Source of the DNA: Tenebrio molitor
Taxonomy: Eukaryota; Arthropoda; Insecta; Coleoptera; Tenebrionidae
Length of the DNA stretch: 64,000 nt
NCBI RefSeq assembly: GCF_963966145.1
Contig: NC_091047.1
Location: forward strand, 14,446,001-14,510,000
Direction of reading: 5' to 3'
Under the pieces are notes generated by a model, which ran no database searches, was not told the DNA's origin, and saw only the letters and a program-made list of their open reading frames with translations. A program made the position numbers and the translations under genes. Positions 21,267-32,747 of the stretch are shown here, one piece after another. How positions within the stretch are numbered: the stretch's first letter is position 1; each line of letters starts with the position of its first letter.

Positions 21267-21320
21267 TTGTTTTTTCACTCAGCGGGTTGTTTTTTCACTC
21301 TACTCGGTGTTTTTTCACTA
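21267..21320 (+). repeat. 20-bp tandem repeat, about three units (GTTTTTTCACT)
   Basis: TTTTTTCACT recurs at 21271, 21291 and 21311, each preceded by GTTG or GGTG and separated by CAGCGG- or CTACTC-type linkers, giving a 20-bp period. Function unknown. Confidence 0.6.
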
Positions 21321-22111
21321 TAAATCAATTTGATTGGTCCAAATTTGAAAAATGCTGCAATTCGATTTTTTAAAAATTTTCGAGTTGGATTTTCAAGAAA
21401 AAATTATTGACAGTTCACGAATTGCAATCGACATTTTGTTGGTAATAAAACGAAATTTTAAAATGACATTTAGAACTAAAATTTATTTTGCTCGTCACTT
21501 TACTTACTCTAATACATAGTCTAATAAGTACACCTTAACTTGGTCTTGGTTCTTTATCACTTTCACTCATTTTATGGAAATAATTACAAATGTGCACACT
21601 TCAACATGGTGATAGCGCTTTGACTTTTAAGTGGTTACCTAAGTTATGCAATGGTCGTCGAAAATTAATGCTATCTGATGGAAATTTTATAAATAATTTT
21701 TCGTAAAGATTTTATTTCGTGTCTGTATTCTTCGCTTTTATAAGTACAGAAAACTAGTGCTTTATGCACATGTTGCATAAATAACAATTTTAATAGATAA
21801 TTTTTCAAAATACATTTAACAATAATTGTTTGGACCTTTAGCTTTTATCACATTTCTTAATAGTAAACAGTTATTGTAGTGGCTTTTCATGTACAAATAA
21901 AATCCATCCTTGTTTGTCGTCGGTTTTTCTGTTTTTCGAAACTTACTTGCTTAAAACAGAGACCAATATGACCGATTGTTCGAGAGAGTGGACACAATAA
22001 AAAAACAAAGGCCAATAAATTGATTATTGACAATCACTTAACAGTTCCTTTTTGTATAATTCTGATATAATTTTTGTTAATTAAAATGTGCTCCAAGCTC
22101 CAATGACAAAA
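21321..22111. other. AT-rich non-coding stretch
   Basis: Nothing recognised beyond poly-T/A tracts. Confidence 0.4.
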
Positions 22112-22316
22112 GGATCTTAAGTTTCTTAAATAAAAAGAAATATTGTCGATTACTTTTTAAATTTTTACAACTGAGACTTCTTCTGTGAGGGATGTCCAAA
22201 CCATACAAAAATTTAAAATTATTTATATTTTTGGATCAAGTTATGAATGAAAAACGTATTGCTGGCTGTGTTTAGATTTCGTTAGGGTCGGAAAGTTGTG
22301 TATCAGCCTGTCTGAG
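22112..22316. repeat. Partial second copy of the 10438 element
   Basis: ATCAAGTTATGAATGAAAAA then CGTATTGCTGGCTG and TTCGTTAGGGTCGGAAAGTT match one end of the 10438-10965 element. Before it, TGAGGGATGTCCAAACCATA matches the interior of that element in inverted orientation. The left terminus is missing. Confidence 0.6.
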
Positions 22317-22319
22317 GTG

Positions 22320-22657
22320 TTTTTTTTGGATTAGAAACTGCCCTGGTCTTCACACATGCATGAAAATTGCAATAAACTGTCTAGGGCGGTATTTGAAAAA
22401 CGTAGAGTACAAACAACCTTAAATGAGCATGTTGCTCTGTTAATTTACTACAATCTATTTCATTCGGTAATGAATTCCTGGGATTTATTGCGGGGAGACA
22501 CAGCTCATATTCGCTTGCCTAGGATCTTTGTCTTAGAGACCGCTACCGTTAGTGTTAAGGCAATTGCCGAAATACGTAACGATGTGAGTTGTGGAGCATA
22601 TTTCAAAAAAATTCGACATATTAAGATGATTTTCTCTTATCATATTTTATTACGCTG
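22320..22657 (+). pseudogene. Degenerate LINE reverse transcriptase fragment
   Basis: An open frame from 22356 gives CNKLSRAVFEKRRVQ, then VALLIYYNLFHSVMNSWDLL, then RIFVLETATVSVKAIAEIRN, VSCGAYFKKI and FSYHILL. These blocks match the region just after the catalytic centre of jockey/CR1-like LINE reverse transcriptases, where one expects a KLSRAVFALRR helix, a YY.LFHS.M.YG segment and an I.G....C...F....I tail. Upstream, from about 22320, FLGLETA continues the similarity in another frame. Residues normally conserved are lost (YGILLWG has become SWDLLRG), so this is an old fragment. No catalytic YADD motif is present. Confidence 0.6.
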
Positions 22658-22845
22658 ATGAATGACATTAGAAGATATATTAGAAGTTATCACACGTACA
22701 TAATTATAATAAATGAAATAAAATAAATCTTGAAATTCCGCAAGTTTGTTTAGCAAATATGTTATTAACAGTTTGATAAATTGTAGGTAAAATAACTAAA
22801 CAATGATCTCATCTCATCATCTCAAACAAGGAAGCTTTAATTCTG

Positions 22846-22993
22846 GATCGGGTACAGATGCTGAAGACGTGATTGCAGATCGGTAACTCCCCGTTTCTTC
22901 TGCTCCTTACTCCATCGATCCCGCTGTCGTTCGGCCTTCGAGTCCCTCCGGGTACCACCGAGATGGCCCACGCGGTGAATCCCACAGGTTAAC
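22846..22993 (+). repeat. GC-rich dispersed repeat, copy 1 (SINE- or LINE-UTR-like)
   Basis: This segment (GGGTACAGATG, then TTTCTTCTGCTCCTTACTCC, then GGCCTTCGAGTCCCTCCGGG TACCACC) resembles the complement of 37983-38140. TTCGAGTCCC is similar to a Pol III B box, so a tRNA-derived SINE is possible. The A box is not convincing. Confidence 0.4.
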
Positions 22994-23086
22994 AAAATAA
23001 ATCTCTGACACATTGTGTTTAGAATTGAAGAACTACAGTCTTCATAAATTTAAATAGTTCAAAACGTTTTTAATAAGCTGCTGTCT

Positions 23087-23490
23087 ATACAGGGTGATTT
23101 TGAAAGTTGTGCAGATATTTTAGTCACGAACTACTGGCTTCATGTAGAACTCGGAAAAAATATTTAAAAAATTCTATGTCAAAAAATACGAAATTTATTT
23201 TTTGAGCTACAATTTTTTTTAATTGCTTTTAGTTTTCTACGTTGTCCTACAACCTCGTAGGTAAAATTTCGGCACATTTTAAAAATACACCCTTGTTTAT
23301 CATGTTTTATAAAATGTACACCAATGCGAAGTAACCTATAGAAAATATGCTTTAAAACAAGGAAACGCATTGGTGAATTCTTTTTTTTTTTACGAAATCC
23401 ACACTTTCTTCCAATCAATTTATTGTGGTCTTTGCGTAACGTGCTGATATGCGCAAACTGGGCCAAAGCAATGTAAAATCATTATGTCTT
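23087..23490. repeat. One-ended TACAGGGTGATT element fragment
   Basis: It starts TATACAGGGTGATTTTGAAA, followed by GTTGTGCAGATATTTTAG, which recurs near 5867-5900. The body contains the minus-strand 95-codon open frame 23466-23179 without a known domain. The opening fits Tc1/IS630-like elements with TA targets; no second end was seen. Confidence 0.45.
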
Positions 23491-23555
23491 TTAAAAAAAG
23501 AGAACTGTCGTTTCTTCAACAAGTATTCAATAATTTAAGGTTCCGCTTCATTGTT

Positions 23556-23604
23556 CAGGTCAGGTAAGGTCAGGGAAGGTCAGGTTAAGTCAGGTCAGGT
23601 CACC
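23556..23604 (+). repeat. AGGTCA-type short tandem array
   Basis: Seven or so imperfect copies of CAGGTCAGGTAAGGTCAGGG-type words in under 50 bp. AGGTCA is the half-site of nuclear receptors, but this may equally be a simple-sequence expansion. A shorter similar run lies at 63101-63116. Confidence 0.6.
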
Positions 23605-24420
23605 TGTAACGTGTTATAACTTATAATACTAATGTTAAGCTAGATTTTATCATTTATAATTAATTAATTCATCACGTTCACATATCACGTTGTGAGTTTT
23701 CGTTCTCTTTTTGATTATACATATTGTAGATTCAATAAGGGCAAATAAACCCAAATTCCTTGTTCTCCGTTTAATGTCTTGCTAATATTTACTTATTTTT
23801 GTAAACATTGATTTTGATTTTAACAAGCTTACGTTGTTTTTTGTGATCCTTGGTTTTTTCAACTTTTTATATGTCTTCACGGCAGCACATTTCTTAGTCC
23901 TTTTAACCATATGCTTAAACCTATTTTACATTGATCGAATAAACGGGCAAGTGGAAAACGTTTATGCGACTTGTGTGAACGGTAATTCGAATAGTTGGTC
24001 GAATAATTGTGCAAATGTTTGGTCGAATCAAGTTATCAACTTCGCAGTTGAGTCTGCCATCACCATTTCTTCAACTCGGCAAGGTACTGAACCCTTGTAT
24101 GAACGCGATACACTAAAAATAAGTGCTAGGGAGAGTAGTTTTCCCAGTTTACTATCCTATTCTATTTAAGCAATGAAAACTAGGCTTTGCATTTTTTGAG
24201 TATCTCTTGGTAGAATTAGAGATCACCAACTATATATGTACATACATATATGTCTCCTTCCAGAATTATGCTTTTTTACAGATTTTTTTGCGAAAAAAAG
24301 GGCGTTTGGACATTTGAATCACTTATCAATAACTTTCTGCGATGCACGTCTTCGTTCAGTTTTTTACACTTCTTTAGATCTTTATCGTTTCAACTTTATC
24401 ACTAGGAAAACGAATATAGT
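23605..24420. other. Non-coding stretch, nothing recognised
   Basis: A 111-codon frame at 23834-24169 begins with TTG and has no known domain. A TA/CATA repeat lies at about 24230-24252. Confidence 0.4.
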
Positions 24421-24552
24421 TATTTTTATATTAAGTGCGCGAAGAGAGTGTTTTTTGTGCATGAAAAGGTCTTCTACGCCGAGACGAAGGTCGAGGCAGT
24501 ATAAGCCTTTGAATGCACAAAAACATCTTCGCGCACGAAATATAAACAATAT
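24421..24552. repeat. Fold-back hairpin H2, CGAGACGAAGGTCGAG core
   Basis: Left arm TAAGTGCGCGAAGAGAGTG, then TTTTTTGTGCATGAAAAGG; right arm CCTTTGAATGCACAAAAACA, then TCTTCGCGCAC. These are imperfect complements around a GC-rich core at about 24476-24500. Arms are unrelated to those of H1. Confidence 0.65.
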
Positions 24553-24554
24553 TT

Positions 24555-24838
24555 TTTCTATAATTGATTCAAAAAATTGAAATTAAAAATTCAAATTTTT
24601 GAAGGAACTCCGAAGTTTCAATGCAGTGACCATGTTGCTAGGTAACTAATAAAAAACAGTGCGTGAAATGAAAAACAGAAATAGTCGTATGCGTGAAATT
24701 GCATTTCACACACTGTTTTGTATGGTTTCTATGGTTTCGATCTTACTAACAATGTAAAAAAAAGACACGTAAGAAAATGACCCACTTCATGCACAGATAA
24801 CTATGCGTGAATTTCAATTTTTTGAATCAATTATATAA
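24555..24838. repeat. Inverted repeat pair with internal GTGCGTGAAATG hairpin
   Basis: ATAATTGATTCAAAAAATTG (about 24560) is inverted at CAATTTTTTGAATCAATTAT (about 24815). Between them AAAACAGTGCGTGAAATG (about 24653) faces CATTTCACACACTGTTTT (about 24702). It is probably a small MITE or a continuation of the H2 inverted duplication. Confidence 0.5.
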
Positions 24839-26794
24839 AAAATAAATTTCACGTGTTGCAAACAGCCCCAATACGCTCTTTAGCATAATAGGAACTTTTC
24901 TACGTATCAAAAGTAATTTACGGTAACTGCGTTAAAATTTAACTGTGATGTAATATAAACAGATTACATTTACATTTGCAATGTTTAAAAACATTTTATA
25001 AAAGTAATAATTCTCAATCAACAATATGACGTGACGTATTTTCTCGGCATTGATTGTGTGTTTTAGTATGCTCTAAGTAAAAATGTATGTTTCCACGAAA
25101 TAACATACTGTCGGCATCGCAACGAGTGGAAGCAAATTTTCCTAGGAAGGCAATTTGTGTTCAGCAGTGAACAAGACTCGGCATTCCGGCTTATTGCATA
25201 TTTGAGTATGACACTTTTATGTACACTCTAGTTCCGGATTAATAGGAAATTGAATATTTTAAGTTAAACGAAGATTTTTATTTCGATTGCAACAGTTATT
25301 TAGGAGAACGTCAATAAAACGAACGTAGAAAAGCAATCTGAAAATAGATTTATCATGCTGACGGACTGATGTAATAGCTTGAATTTCATCAGATCACATA
25401 GCAAACAATCGAGCTCACCACATGCTCGGTGACCACCTTGTCGTCGAACAACCAGACTGGCAGTGCAGCCCTTAATTAGGTTCGACGTCGGTATAAAACT
25501 TCCCCCACGTAACAGCCAGAGGTCTCTATTCGATCGGTAAACAATACCATATTAATTAATAGAATCCCGTGGACATGTTCGTGGAGTTTCACTCCCTGTT
25601 TATATTAGCCATGTCTGACATCTCCATCGATTTCGCCAATTAATTACATGCGCAGATCCGTAATGAGAAGTAGAATGCTTGCTTGCGGAAAATCATGTAA
25701 ACATAATAAAGTTCACATTATTTATTTCCGGAGAAAATTACAAAACGAACGATCATGCGAGCGATTCGAATGTCGTGTTCTCGTCGTCATTTTCCAGGTG
25801 GTATTTTCATTCGTTCAAAAATGTATTTGACGTCGTATCAACTACGCTTGATGGTGGAATATAAAGGGTTTCCTTCATAACACAAATGAATCAAAAATTC
25901 AGCTTTACTTGTCTGAAACGATAAAGAAGGCTGGTCGTTCCGAGACTTGTCATTGTTTATGAAAGCAATCGTGACTTCAACCCCGCGATAAATAATGCAT
26001 ACTTCCAACAAAACGGGAGGAATCACAGTCGCATTTCCTAACTCTAGTAGGAAATAATCTGTGTCATCGTCATGGTAAAAACAGAGTTGATGTCACACGA
26101 GTAAGTACGTGACGATGTTGGAAAGGTAAAACAATATTTAAAAGATAAAACTCGATTCCAACTAGGACCGAGCGATAAATTAGGCAAGTACACTAATAAT
26201 GGTTATGAATAGCAAGACACAACAACCAAGTAAATACAACGAACGAAAACACAATCTGTTCTGGTACAATAAACTTGATAATACAATTATTGTTCTGCTG
26301 GTACATTTCCGCATACCAATTTGAAATAAATTACTTCGACTCCGAAACCTTATTACAGTCTGATTTAAATGTCTGTCTTTGCAAGATATAAACTCAAACG
26401 ACAAAATAATTTTGAATCAATTGAAGCGACTCACTTATTTGCTTGCAATAAGTATTTACGAGAAAATTGCTTCTGTTGAATAAAAGGCGACGCTAGTGGC
26501 TGATCAATAGCAAGAAATTCTTTTTCGCATTATGCTGTGATTAAAAATATTAAATGTTACATTTTTGCTTTTCTTTTATAGCTTGTTTAAATACACATAT
26601 TAACTACGCGGGCTTTTGGAATTTGTGTTAAGCTGAACATATGTTTCATTAAGCCTTCTCTGCTAGATTTACAGCTTCTCATTTATACTTGCCATGTCCG
26701 AAGGATGAATGATTCTCTTGTATGTTACGCCTATTTAATTGTTGTAGCTAAAATTTTTGTTAATATACTCGTATACATGTGAATATGATGTATC
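24839..26794. other. Unique-looking non-coding sequence
   Basis: It is less AT-rich and without repeats at about 25350-26100. A TATAAAA with following TCTCTATTCG-type sequence at about 25490-25530 and several AATTAATTA words are seen. No exon was recognised. It could hold host regulatory DNA; this is inference only. Confidence 0.35.
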
Positions 26795-26988
26795 TATACG
26801 GGGTATTTCACGAGTGATAATGGGCCCGACGGAATTGAAAAGTTATTGGGAGCAAAGCCAGCAAGGATTCATAATATCATTTTAAAACAATACGATATTT
26901 AAAATAGCCACGTTAACTTTAGAAATGTATTGTGGGTTGCATTTTCAATTCCGCCGGCCCCATTATCACTCGTGAAATACCCTGTATA
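26795..26988. repeat. MITE family A, complete copy
   Basis: Left end TATACGGGGTATTTCACGAG TGATAATGGGCC; right end CACTCGTGAAATACCCTGTA preceded by GGGTTGCATTTTCAATTCCG. TIRs are about 40 bp with TA at the edges. Interior AT-rich, no coding. Confidence 0.75.
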
Positions 26989-27544
26989 TGGATTGCAGCT
27001 ATGGAGCAAATGTTTATTGTTTTGTACATTAATGGCAATGCTTTAGTTGTAATAACTGAACATCATTCATTACTCAAGAAAATTGAAATACATGGCATAG
27101 CTTGCATGATAAAAATGATAATATTTTACAACTATAATTCATCATGATCTTAAAAATTCGATGACTCCAAAACAATTCTTAGGAAAGCTCCCTTTCGTAT
27201 AACGATATGCTCTTAATTGTATAGTTAAACATTTTGGCCCTTGCGTCTGCTGAGACTACATTTATTCTCCATATGCCTCCCAGTTGTGCCTGTTATCCTT
27301 TACTTATTCTTGTTAGTATATCTGTCTTACTTCCGCTGCGTTCCTGTATTTCAAATAAAAGATCTTGACATTATCGGATTAATTTTCTTGTCCAAAAGTG
27401 CGTGAAGACGCAAAGAAAAAAATAGCTATAGTAAGTTCGTTAGGATCTGAAGTATGAAGATTCTCATAGATTTTTTTCTTAGATGAGATAGTGCTGTTAA
27501 AAAGGGAATGATAATAACAATGACTTATCGCGTATTATAGTAAT
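26989..27544. other. Non-coding stretch
   Basis: Nothing recognised between MITE A and hairpin H3. Confidence 0.4.
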
Positions 27545-27675
27545 TAACGTTATAAGTCCGGGAACTCATAGTTTACAGTACGAGTTAGACGTTTAAGGAC
27601 GAGGCGACGAAGGAGCCGAGTCTTGAAACTCGAAACGAGTACTGTAAAAAGAGTTCACGGACGAATGTCGTTATG
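27545..27675. repeat. Fold-back hairpin H3, GACGAAGGAG core
   Basis: Left arm AACGTTATAAGTCCGGGAAC, TTTACAGTACGAGTT; right arm AACGAGTACTGTAAA, GAGTTCACGGACGAATGTCG. The core CGAGGCGACGAAGGAGCCGA differs from that of H1 at only a couple of positions, while the arms share nothing with H1. Confidence 0.7.
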
Positions 27676-27678
27676 TAT

Positions 27679-28288
27679 TTTATTTCATCCTGCCTCAAAT
27701 TTCGTTTGAAAGAAACATTGAAATTAATTTCAAAATAATTCAACAAAAGCTCCAAATCTAGTCACATTTTTGGAACATGATTAGCAACGGCTGTTTGGCA
27801 ATTGTTTATTTTGTTGAAATAATTTTGTGCGTCAAAATGAGTTCTAAAGCAAATCTTCCAGAAATTGTAAGAAAATCTGCAGAAGCCTGTGCTGAATTAA
27901 TACCTAGCAAGTCTGGTGAAAGGTACCAAAAACAATTCAGCCATTTTTGTAAATGGAAATCAGAAAATAATGTGAAGAAAATTACGCAAGAGGTTATGCT
28001 GGCCGGCCTAATTTTAGATTTGGTTTAAATGGTTGTATTATTTTATTTGTGAACTACCTGAGTCTGAGAAAGTAAGTGCATCTTCTTTGTGGCCGAAATA
28101 GTGAAATTGTTAATTTGTATTTAGATGTAGTTTTGAATAAAACATTTCTTAAAACTGAATCATTGTTATTGCAATTGTTACTTTTGTGTTTCCAATAGCA
28201 ACACTTAACCGGCGTCCGGCCGTTTTTTGCGTTTTCCCGGATTCAAACTGATGACGTAATGTATTGAAATTTGACACAGGATGAAATA
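27679..28288. mobile_element. Inverted-repeat-flanked segment with recombinase-like remnant
   Basis: About 25-bp inverted repeats (TTATTTCATCCTG, TCAAATTTC at 27679-27703; complement at 28263-28288) flank the frame at 27837-28101. The repeats may belong to a host element or to a fold-back around it. Boundaries are approximate. Confidence 0.45.
27837..28101 (+). pseudogene. Tyrosine-recombinase-like N-terminal fragment, frameshifted
   Basis: From the ATG at 27837 the frame gives ANLPEIVRKSAEACAELIPS, then KSGERYQKQFSHFCKWKSEN and NVKKITQEVMLAGL, then stops at 28028. From 28051, in another frame, ELPESEKVSASSLWPK follows before a stop. This order (PSKS.ERY...F..W, then a helix with ..LA, then S..LWP) is what I recall from insect phage-integrase-like (Crypton-related) core-binding domains, whose catalytic part would follow and is missing. 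It is a relic; the family call is tentative. Confidence 0.45.
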
Positions 28289-29255
28289 AATTAAATTAAA
28301 AGATTTCTTTTAATTGCATTATTATTTTACTTATTATTTATTTTATTTCATACGGTCGTAGAAAAAGTGTAGTACACAACTCGAGTCTAAAGCAAAAATG
28401 TTTCTTTCATCTCTCGTTAGGTAATATAATATTATGTGTTATACTGACGTTATTGGTGGTATCATGCACTTTGTTACTTGATTTAAATAATCATGAGTTT
28501 AAAAAGAGATAAATAGAGTCTGAAAAGTCTGCAGGACCGTTACACTATTGAACCATAAACTGAAAGTTTACAAATTAAAAATAAAATGGTACTACTCTAC
28601 CAATTCAGAAAAACTTTGGGACTGGGGATAATGAATTATTATTAGAAACAAAATCTAACAAGGATCATTGATTTTATTATATATTCAAATTTTTGAAAAA
28701 CTATCCAATCAACAAAATTGAATGTTACAATTTTACTGCTAAATTTAAAAAAAGCTGATATTTTAAAAAATTTATAGAGCTTTTGCATTTTATACGTGCA
28801 TACATGTGTGTTCGATGTACACATGCATGCCTAAATAGTTTTCCACATTTTCACAATTTTTAAGTTAACAAGTTATTCCCATGTGGGCGTTGCATGGCTG
28901 GTAGGTATCGATTCATACATTTTATTTTTTATTAAAAATGCGCTTGATGTGAGATATGTATGGACTATATTTATTATGTTAAAGGATTTATTAAAAATGG
29001 TATAACATGATTAAAATGTATTTCATCAAATGTTCTAGCAAATTTTTAGAGTTTTTAAAACAGCTTACCAATTAAGACGTTTCTCAAAATATGTTGTTAC
29101 TCGTGAAGATGAATACTAACAATTAAAGGAACAGATTTCCAATATGTTATATTGTACGATTATCAGGGTTTTTATTAGCACAAGATATTATACGATTATT
29201 ATAACACATAATCACTAAAATTGAGTAACTTTAAATTATTGAAAACACTGCTTAT
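28289..29255. other. AT-rich non-coding stretch
   Basis: Nothing recognised. Confidence 0.4.
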
Positions 29256-29256
29256 A

Positions 29257-29462
29257 TCGGATGTTCATTTAAATTTATCCTCAAGGTTGGCGTTGAAGAG
29301 TCGATTGTGAACGCACCACTCGTCAGTCTGCAGAGTAAAAACACAAACAACGCAAACAGTGAGGTTAGATTTAAGCAGTTGATCTCTTATCCGTGGTGCG
29401 TTCACAATCAAGATCAACTCTTCAACGCCTACTTTGAGGATAAATTTAAATGAACACCCGAT
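29257..29462. repeat. MITE family B, copy 1
   Basis: Left ATCGGATGTTCATTTAAATT TATCCTCAAGGTTGGCG; right end the complement, ending AATGAACACCCGATA. Long TIRs include GAACGCACCAC and GTGGTGCGTTC. Copies 2 and 3 are at 58283-58488 and 59691-59882. Interior only about 70 bp. Confidence 0.8.
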
Positions 29463-32329
29463 ATATATTTTGATATTTTCTGTCTGTAAACAGTACATGT
29501 TTCTCACGTCATCCATTCCAATGTTTACAATGTTTCTAACTTCAGTTCAATTCTTTCAATAATAACTAAAAAAATTCACTTGCCGTTCCCACCGTTGAAG
29601 TAGGTAAAATGACCATCAAATTATTTTTTATACGCTTTCATTTGAACAATTCTAATGAATAACTAAAACGAAAAATCAAATCCAACAACTATTTCTCCTT
29701 AAAAATCTACGACGATTTTTTAATAACGTAATGTTATATCTAAAAATAAATCGATTTTAATATCTTTTATGTATACAGATAACGCTCAAAGTATTTCATA
29801 AGAATGTGCTATTATCAAACTTACCCTAAAATTCGTAAAAAACGGGAAATTGCAAATATCTCGGTATATTCTATTCTGGTACGAGTTCAGGAAATTATAG
29901 TCGAATTCAACGAAAGAAATATGTATTTATATTAAGCATCAGCGAACTAAGCAAAGCATGTTCAAATTATAGTCACCATATCTTGGTTTTCACTACATTG
30001 GAATTGCATGATACCTACAAAATTATCTTTACATGTAAAGCTGAATTCAGTAGTGTGGCACGTTGATTAATATATAAATTACTTTATATATTAATTGAAA
30101 GTGCTTTTATTTCTAAATTAACTTTCGGTAGATGTGGTCAGTTAGTGGTTTAGTACAAAATAAATTTTATATCCATGTTTCAATGAAAAGCAGCTGTCAT
30201 TTACATACTAAAAGTTGGATTAACTTTAAATTACAATTTTGTCGGAAATGGTTCGACCTTCTACCAAGAACCCGGTTGTCTATTGATCATAAGTAAGAAG
30301 CCAGATAAAATGCAAAGTATGAAACTGAAACCTGTTATTCGAATCAATTGTCTTATATCTTACAAAAGAATTTAAGTATTTCAAGTTTATCTAAAGTGTT
30401 GGCACTTATCCCAAACGGAACTTGATTACTGGTAACTGGTAGGTTGAGGGCACAACACGATGCACGCCGGGCTCTCATCTCAGCACTTATCTGCGTAGCT
30501 CCATAGGACTTGTAATTTCCGGTAGCAGCCATACATTCTCTTTTGCCGGTCAGGCCGAAACCTCAGGCGACGAGCACGTCCAACAAAATCCCTGAAAATT
30601 TTTCTGCCGCATTTTAATCGCGTCAGGACATAATCCTGTCGCACGCTGTGGCCGCTAATCAAATCCGGCTCTGATCCTGCTGATTCCGGCTTCCTGCCGC
30701 CACTATCTATTTATCGATGCATCGTAAACATATCACTTTCTGAATAAATCTCCCCCGGACCAATTCCCAGCATCTGTTTACATTGAACGAAACGATTTTA
30801 TGGCCAGGACCCTAACTGAATTTCTCCTGAAAACCTGAAACACAAATTAATAAAATCCTGACGTCTCGAGGGAAATAGCTGATGGACATCGATCGTAATT
30901 ATGCAAATATTTTTACGTAACCGGTTCTGAGAAGGCAAAGAGGAAGGATACGCAAGAGAGATTATGAGACCTTTAATTAAATTGAACAGGTAAATTATTA
31001 AAGCTGGTGATAAAGCGGAATAACATATGGCGTCCAGATTAATTCAGTTAGTGTTGCGTGCCTAGACCAGTTAAGGAAACATTCATTACTCTTATCGATA
31101 TTAACTCTATAATTAGCGCAACACCCCTGAAGGTATGCTAAGTGGATACTTTACACTTTTCCAGTGATATGTAACGGAGGGTCGCTTCAGTTTCCAGTTC
31201 AAAATGGCTTTTCGTAAATTTAACTTGCCTCAATTTACTGATCAAACTTTTACTGGGACAAAAAAAAATTAAATTTTGGACATTTATGTAAAATTGAATT
31301 TATTCATTTGCTTGATCTGATCAAAATAAAGGCCATAAGAGGATAACGCTTATTTTTCGTTTCCTTTATAAATACATCGGATGACTTCCATTACGGTTAA
31401 AATTTATACTCTAGCATAAGCTGGTAAATAGGTCTGGAGGGTTTGCAAAACTCTAAACAGCACTTGAAGTTTATCTAAAATCCCGTAACCACAATCTGTT
31501 CGAAGGCACCAGCGATGCTATAAATTATATTAGAATATATGCATTACGTTTATATGAGGCTAATTAGTTGACTAAGTATTCACCTGAACTGGTCTAAGCA
31601 TGTTTGTAATTTGATTGCCCTCATAATTAGAACTTTGGAATTAACAGAATAAGAAGAAGAAGGCACAATAATAATACTCTCAGTTTGCATGCATTGCATG
31701 ATTCCAACCATGATTCTTATCAGACAGACATCGGATTTCAAGAAACAGTATTAAAAGAGAACCTTTTATTTCCTCTATTTTATTAATCTTTGTTCCTGCC
31801 TTTAATTGCTTTTTTATTGTTAGTAGAGCTCGTTGCTGTTCTTTCAGAATTACGAATCCAGTTTCTTAATTTTATTCTACCATAAAAGCAATTAGACATT
31901 ATTCCGCCATATAATTAGGATGTTCATATATTTTTTAATTTTATTTTAAATAAACATTAATTAATATAACGATTAACAACTCTATTTAAAAATGAAAAAA
32001 GAAGTGAGTGATCTGAATAAAAGAAACAAATGAGTCATGTTAATTATTCAAAGGAATTGTAACTCTGGTAAGCGTTCCTGAAAATAAAAGTGAAGTGGTA
32101 TTTTGTTGTAGTAAATTATTTCAAACGTCCATTTTGCCGTGGAATGAACGTTGAGATAATGGTTAAAATTTCAGTGAGAGTTCATTTAAAGAATAATGTG
32201 GACCATTTACGAATAGATAACTATGGCTGCTCTTATAAAATGTCTAATGTGTTCTTGTTAGAAAGGAATACGTTCTATATACTTAATTCATTCATTTATT
32301 GTATTTTTCTTGCATCTAACGAGCTGACC
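29463..32329. other. Unique-looking non-coding sequence
   Basis: About 30370-31150 is GC-richer and repeat-free (for example TTGCCGGTCAGGCCGAAACC). No exon, RNA gene or repeat was recognised. Confidence 0.35.
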
Positions 32330-32419
32330 AGCGTCCGTGAAGTTATTATCTCCGCTGAGGAGCGTCCGTGAAGTTATTATCTCCGCTGAGGGCGTCCGTG
32401 AAGTTTATCTCCGCTGATG
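32330..32419 (+). repeat. 31-bp tandem repeat, three units
   Basis: The unit AGCGTCCGTGAAGTTATTAT CTCCGCTGAGG is present twice almost perfectly and a third time with deletions, followed by a decayed fourth start (GAGCGGCTGTAAAGT). A minisatellite, GC-richer than its surroundings. Confidence 0.75.
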
Positions 32420-32501
32420 AGCGGCTGTAAAGTAAACTAGCTAAATCCTACCTGGTTTCTTAACATGTCTTAAATAATTTGTTATGAAGGTTTGAAGAAA
32501 A

Positions 32502-32637
32502 AATAGTATATGTTATTCGGAGCAACAATGGTTTTATGTGCTTTGGCTGGTTTGTCTGCCTCACTGCGTTCGGCAGTCAATCTACCAGCCGCAGCACATA
32601 AAACTTCATTTTTGTTCCTCATAACATAATATACTAC
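32502..32637. repeat. Fold-back hairpin H6
   Basis: Left arm TAGTATATGTTATTCGGAGC AACAATGGTTTTATGTGC; right arm GCACATAAAACTTCATTTTT GTTCCTCATAACATAATATA. Core GCCTCACTGCGTTCGGCAG. An imperfect palindrome with AT-rich arms and a GC-rich loop, like H1-H3. Confidence 0.65.
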
Positions 32638-32747
32638 TCGTATTATTTTAGCATATGGGAGTAAAGCAAAACTGAAAATTAAATATTTATAGAATAGGAC
32701 ACAAAAATACGAACAAAGAACATAAAAGACAATTAAGTTCATTTAAA

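Noticed and set aside
23834..24169. 111-codon frame with hydrophobic start
   Set aside because: The start codon is TTG, there is no further domain, and no splice-site or promoter context was seen.
25480..25640. Possible host promoter (TATAAAA then short ATG frame)
   Set aside because: The ATG frame is only ten codons and no exon structure follows; kept as a note only.
29265..29516. Minus-strand 83-codon frame
   Set aside because: It lies almost wholly in MITE family B copy 1; the similar frame at 58291-58521 is in copy 2.
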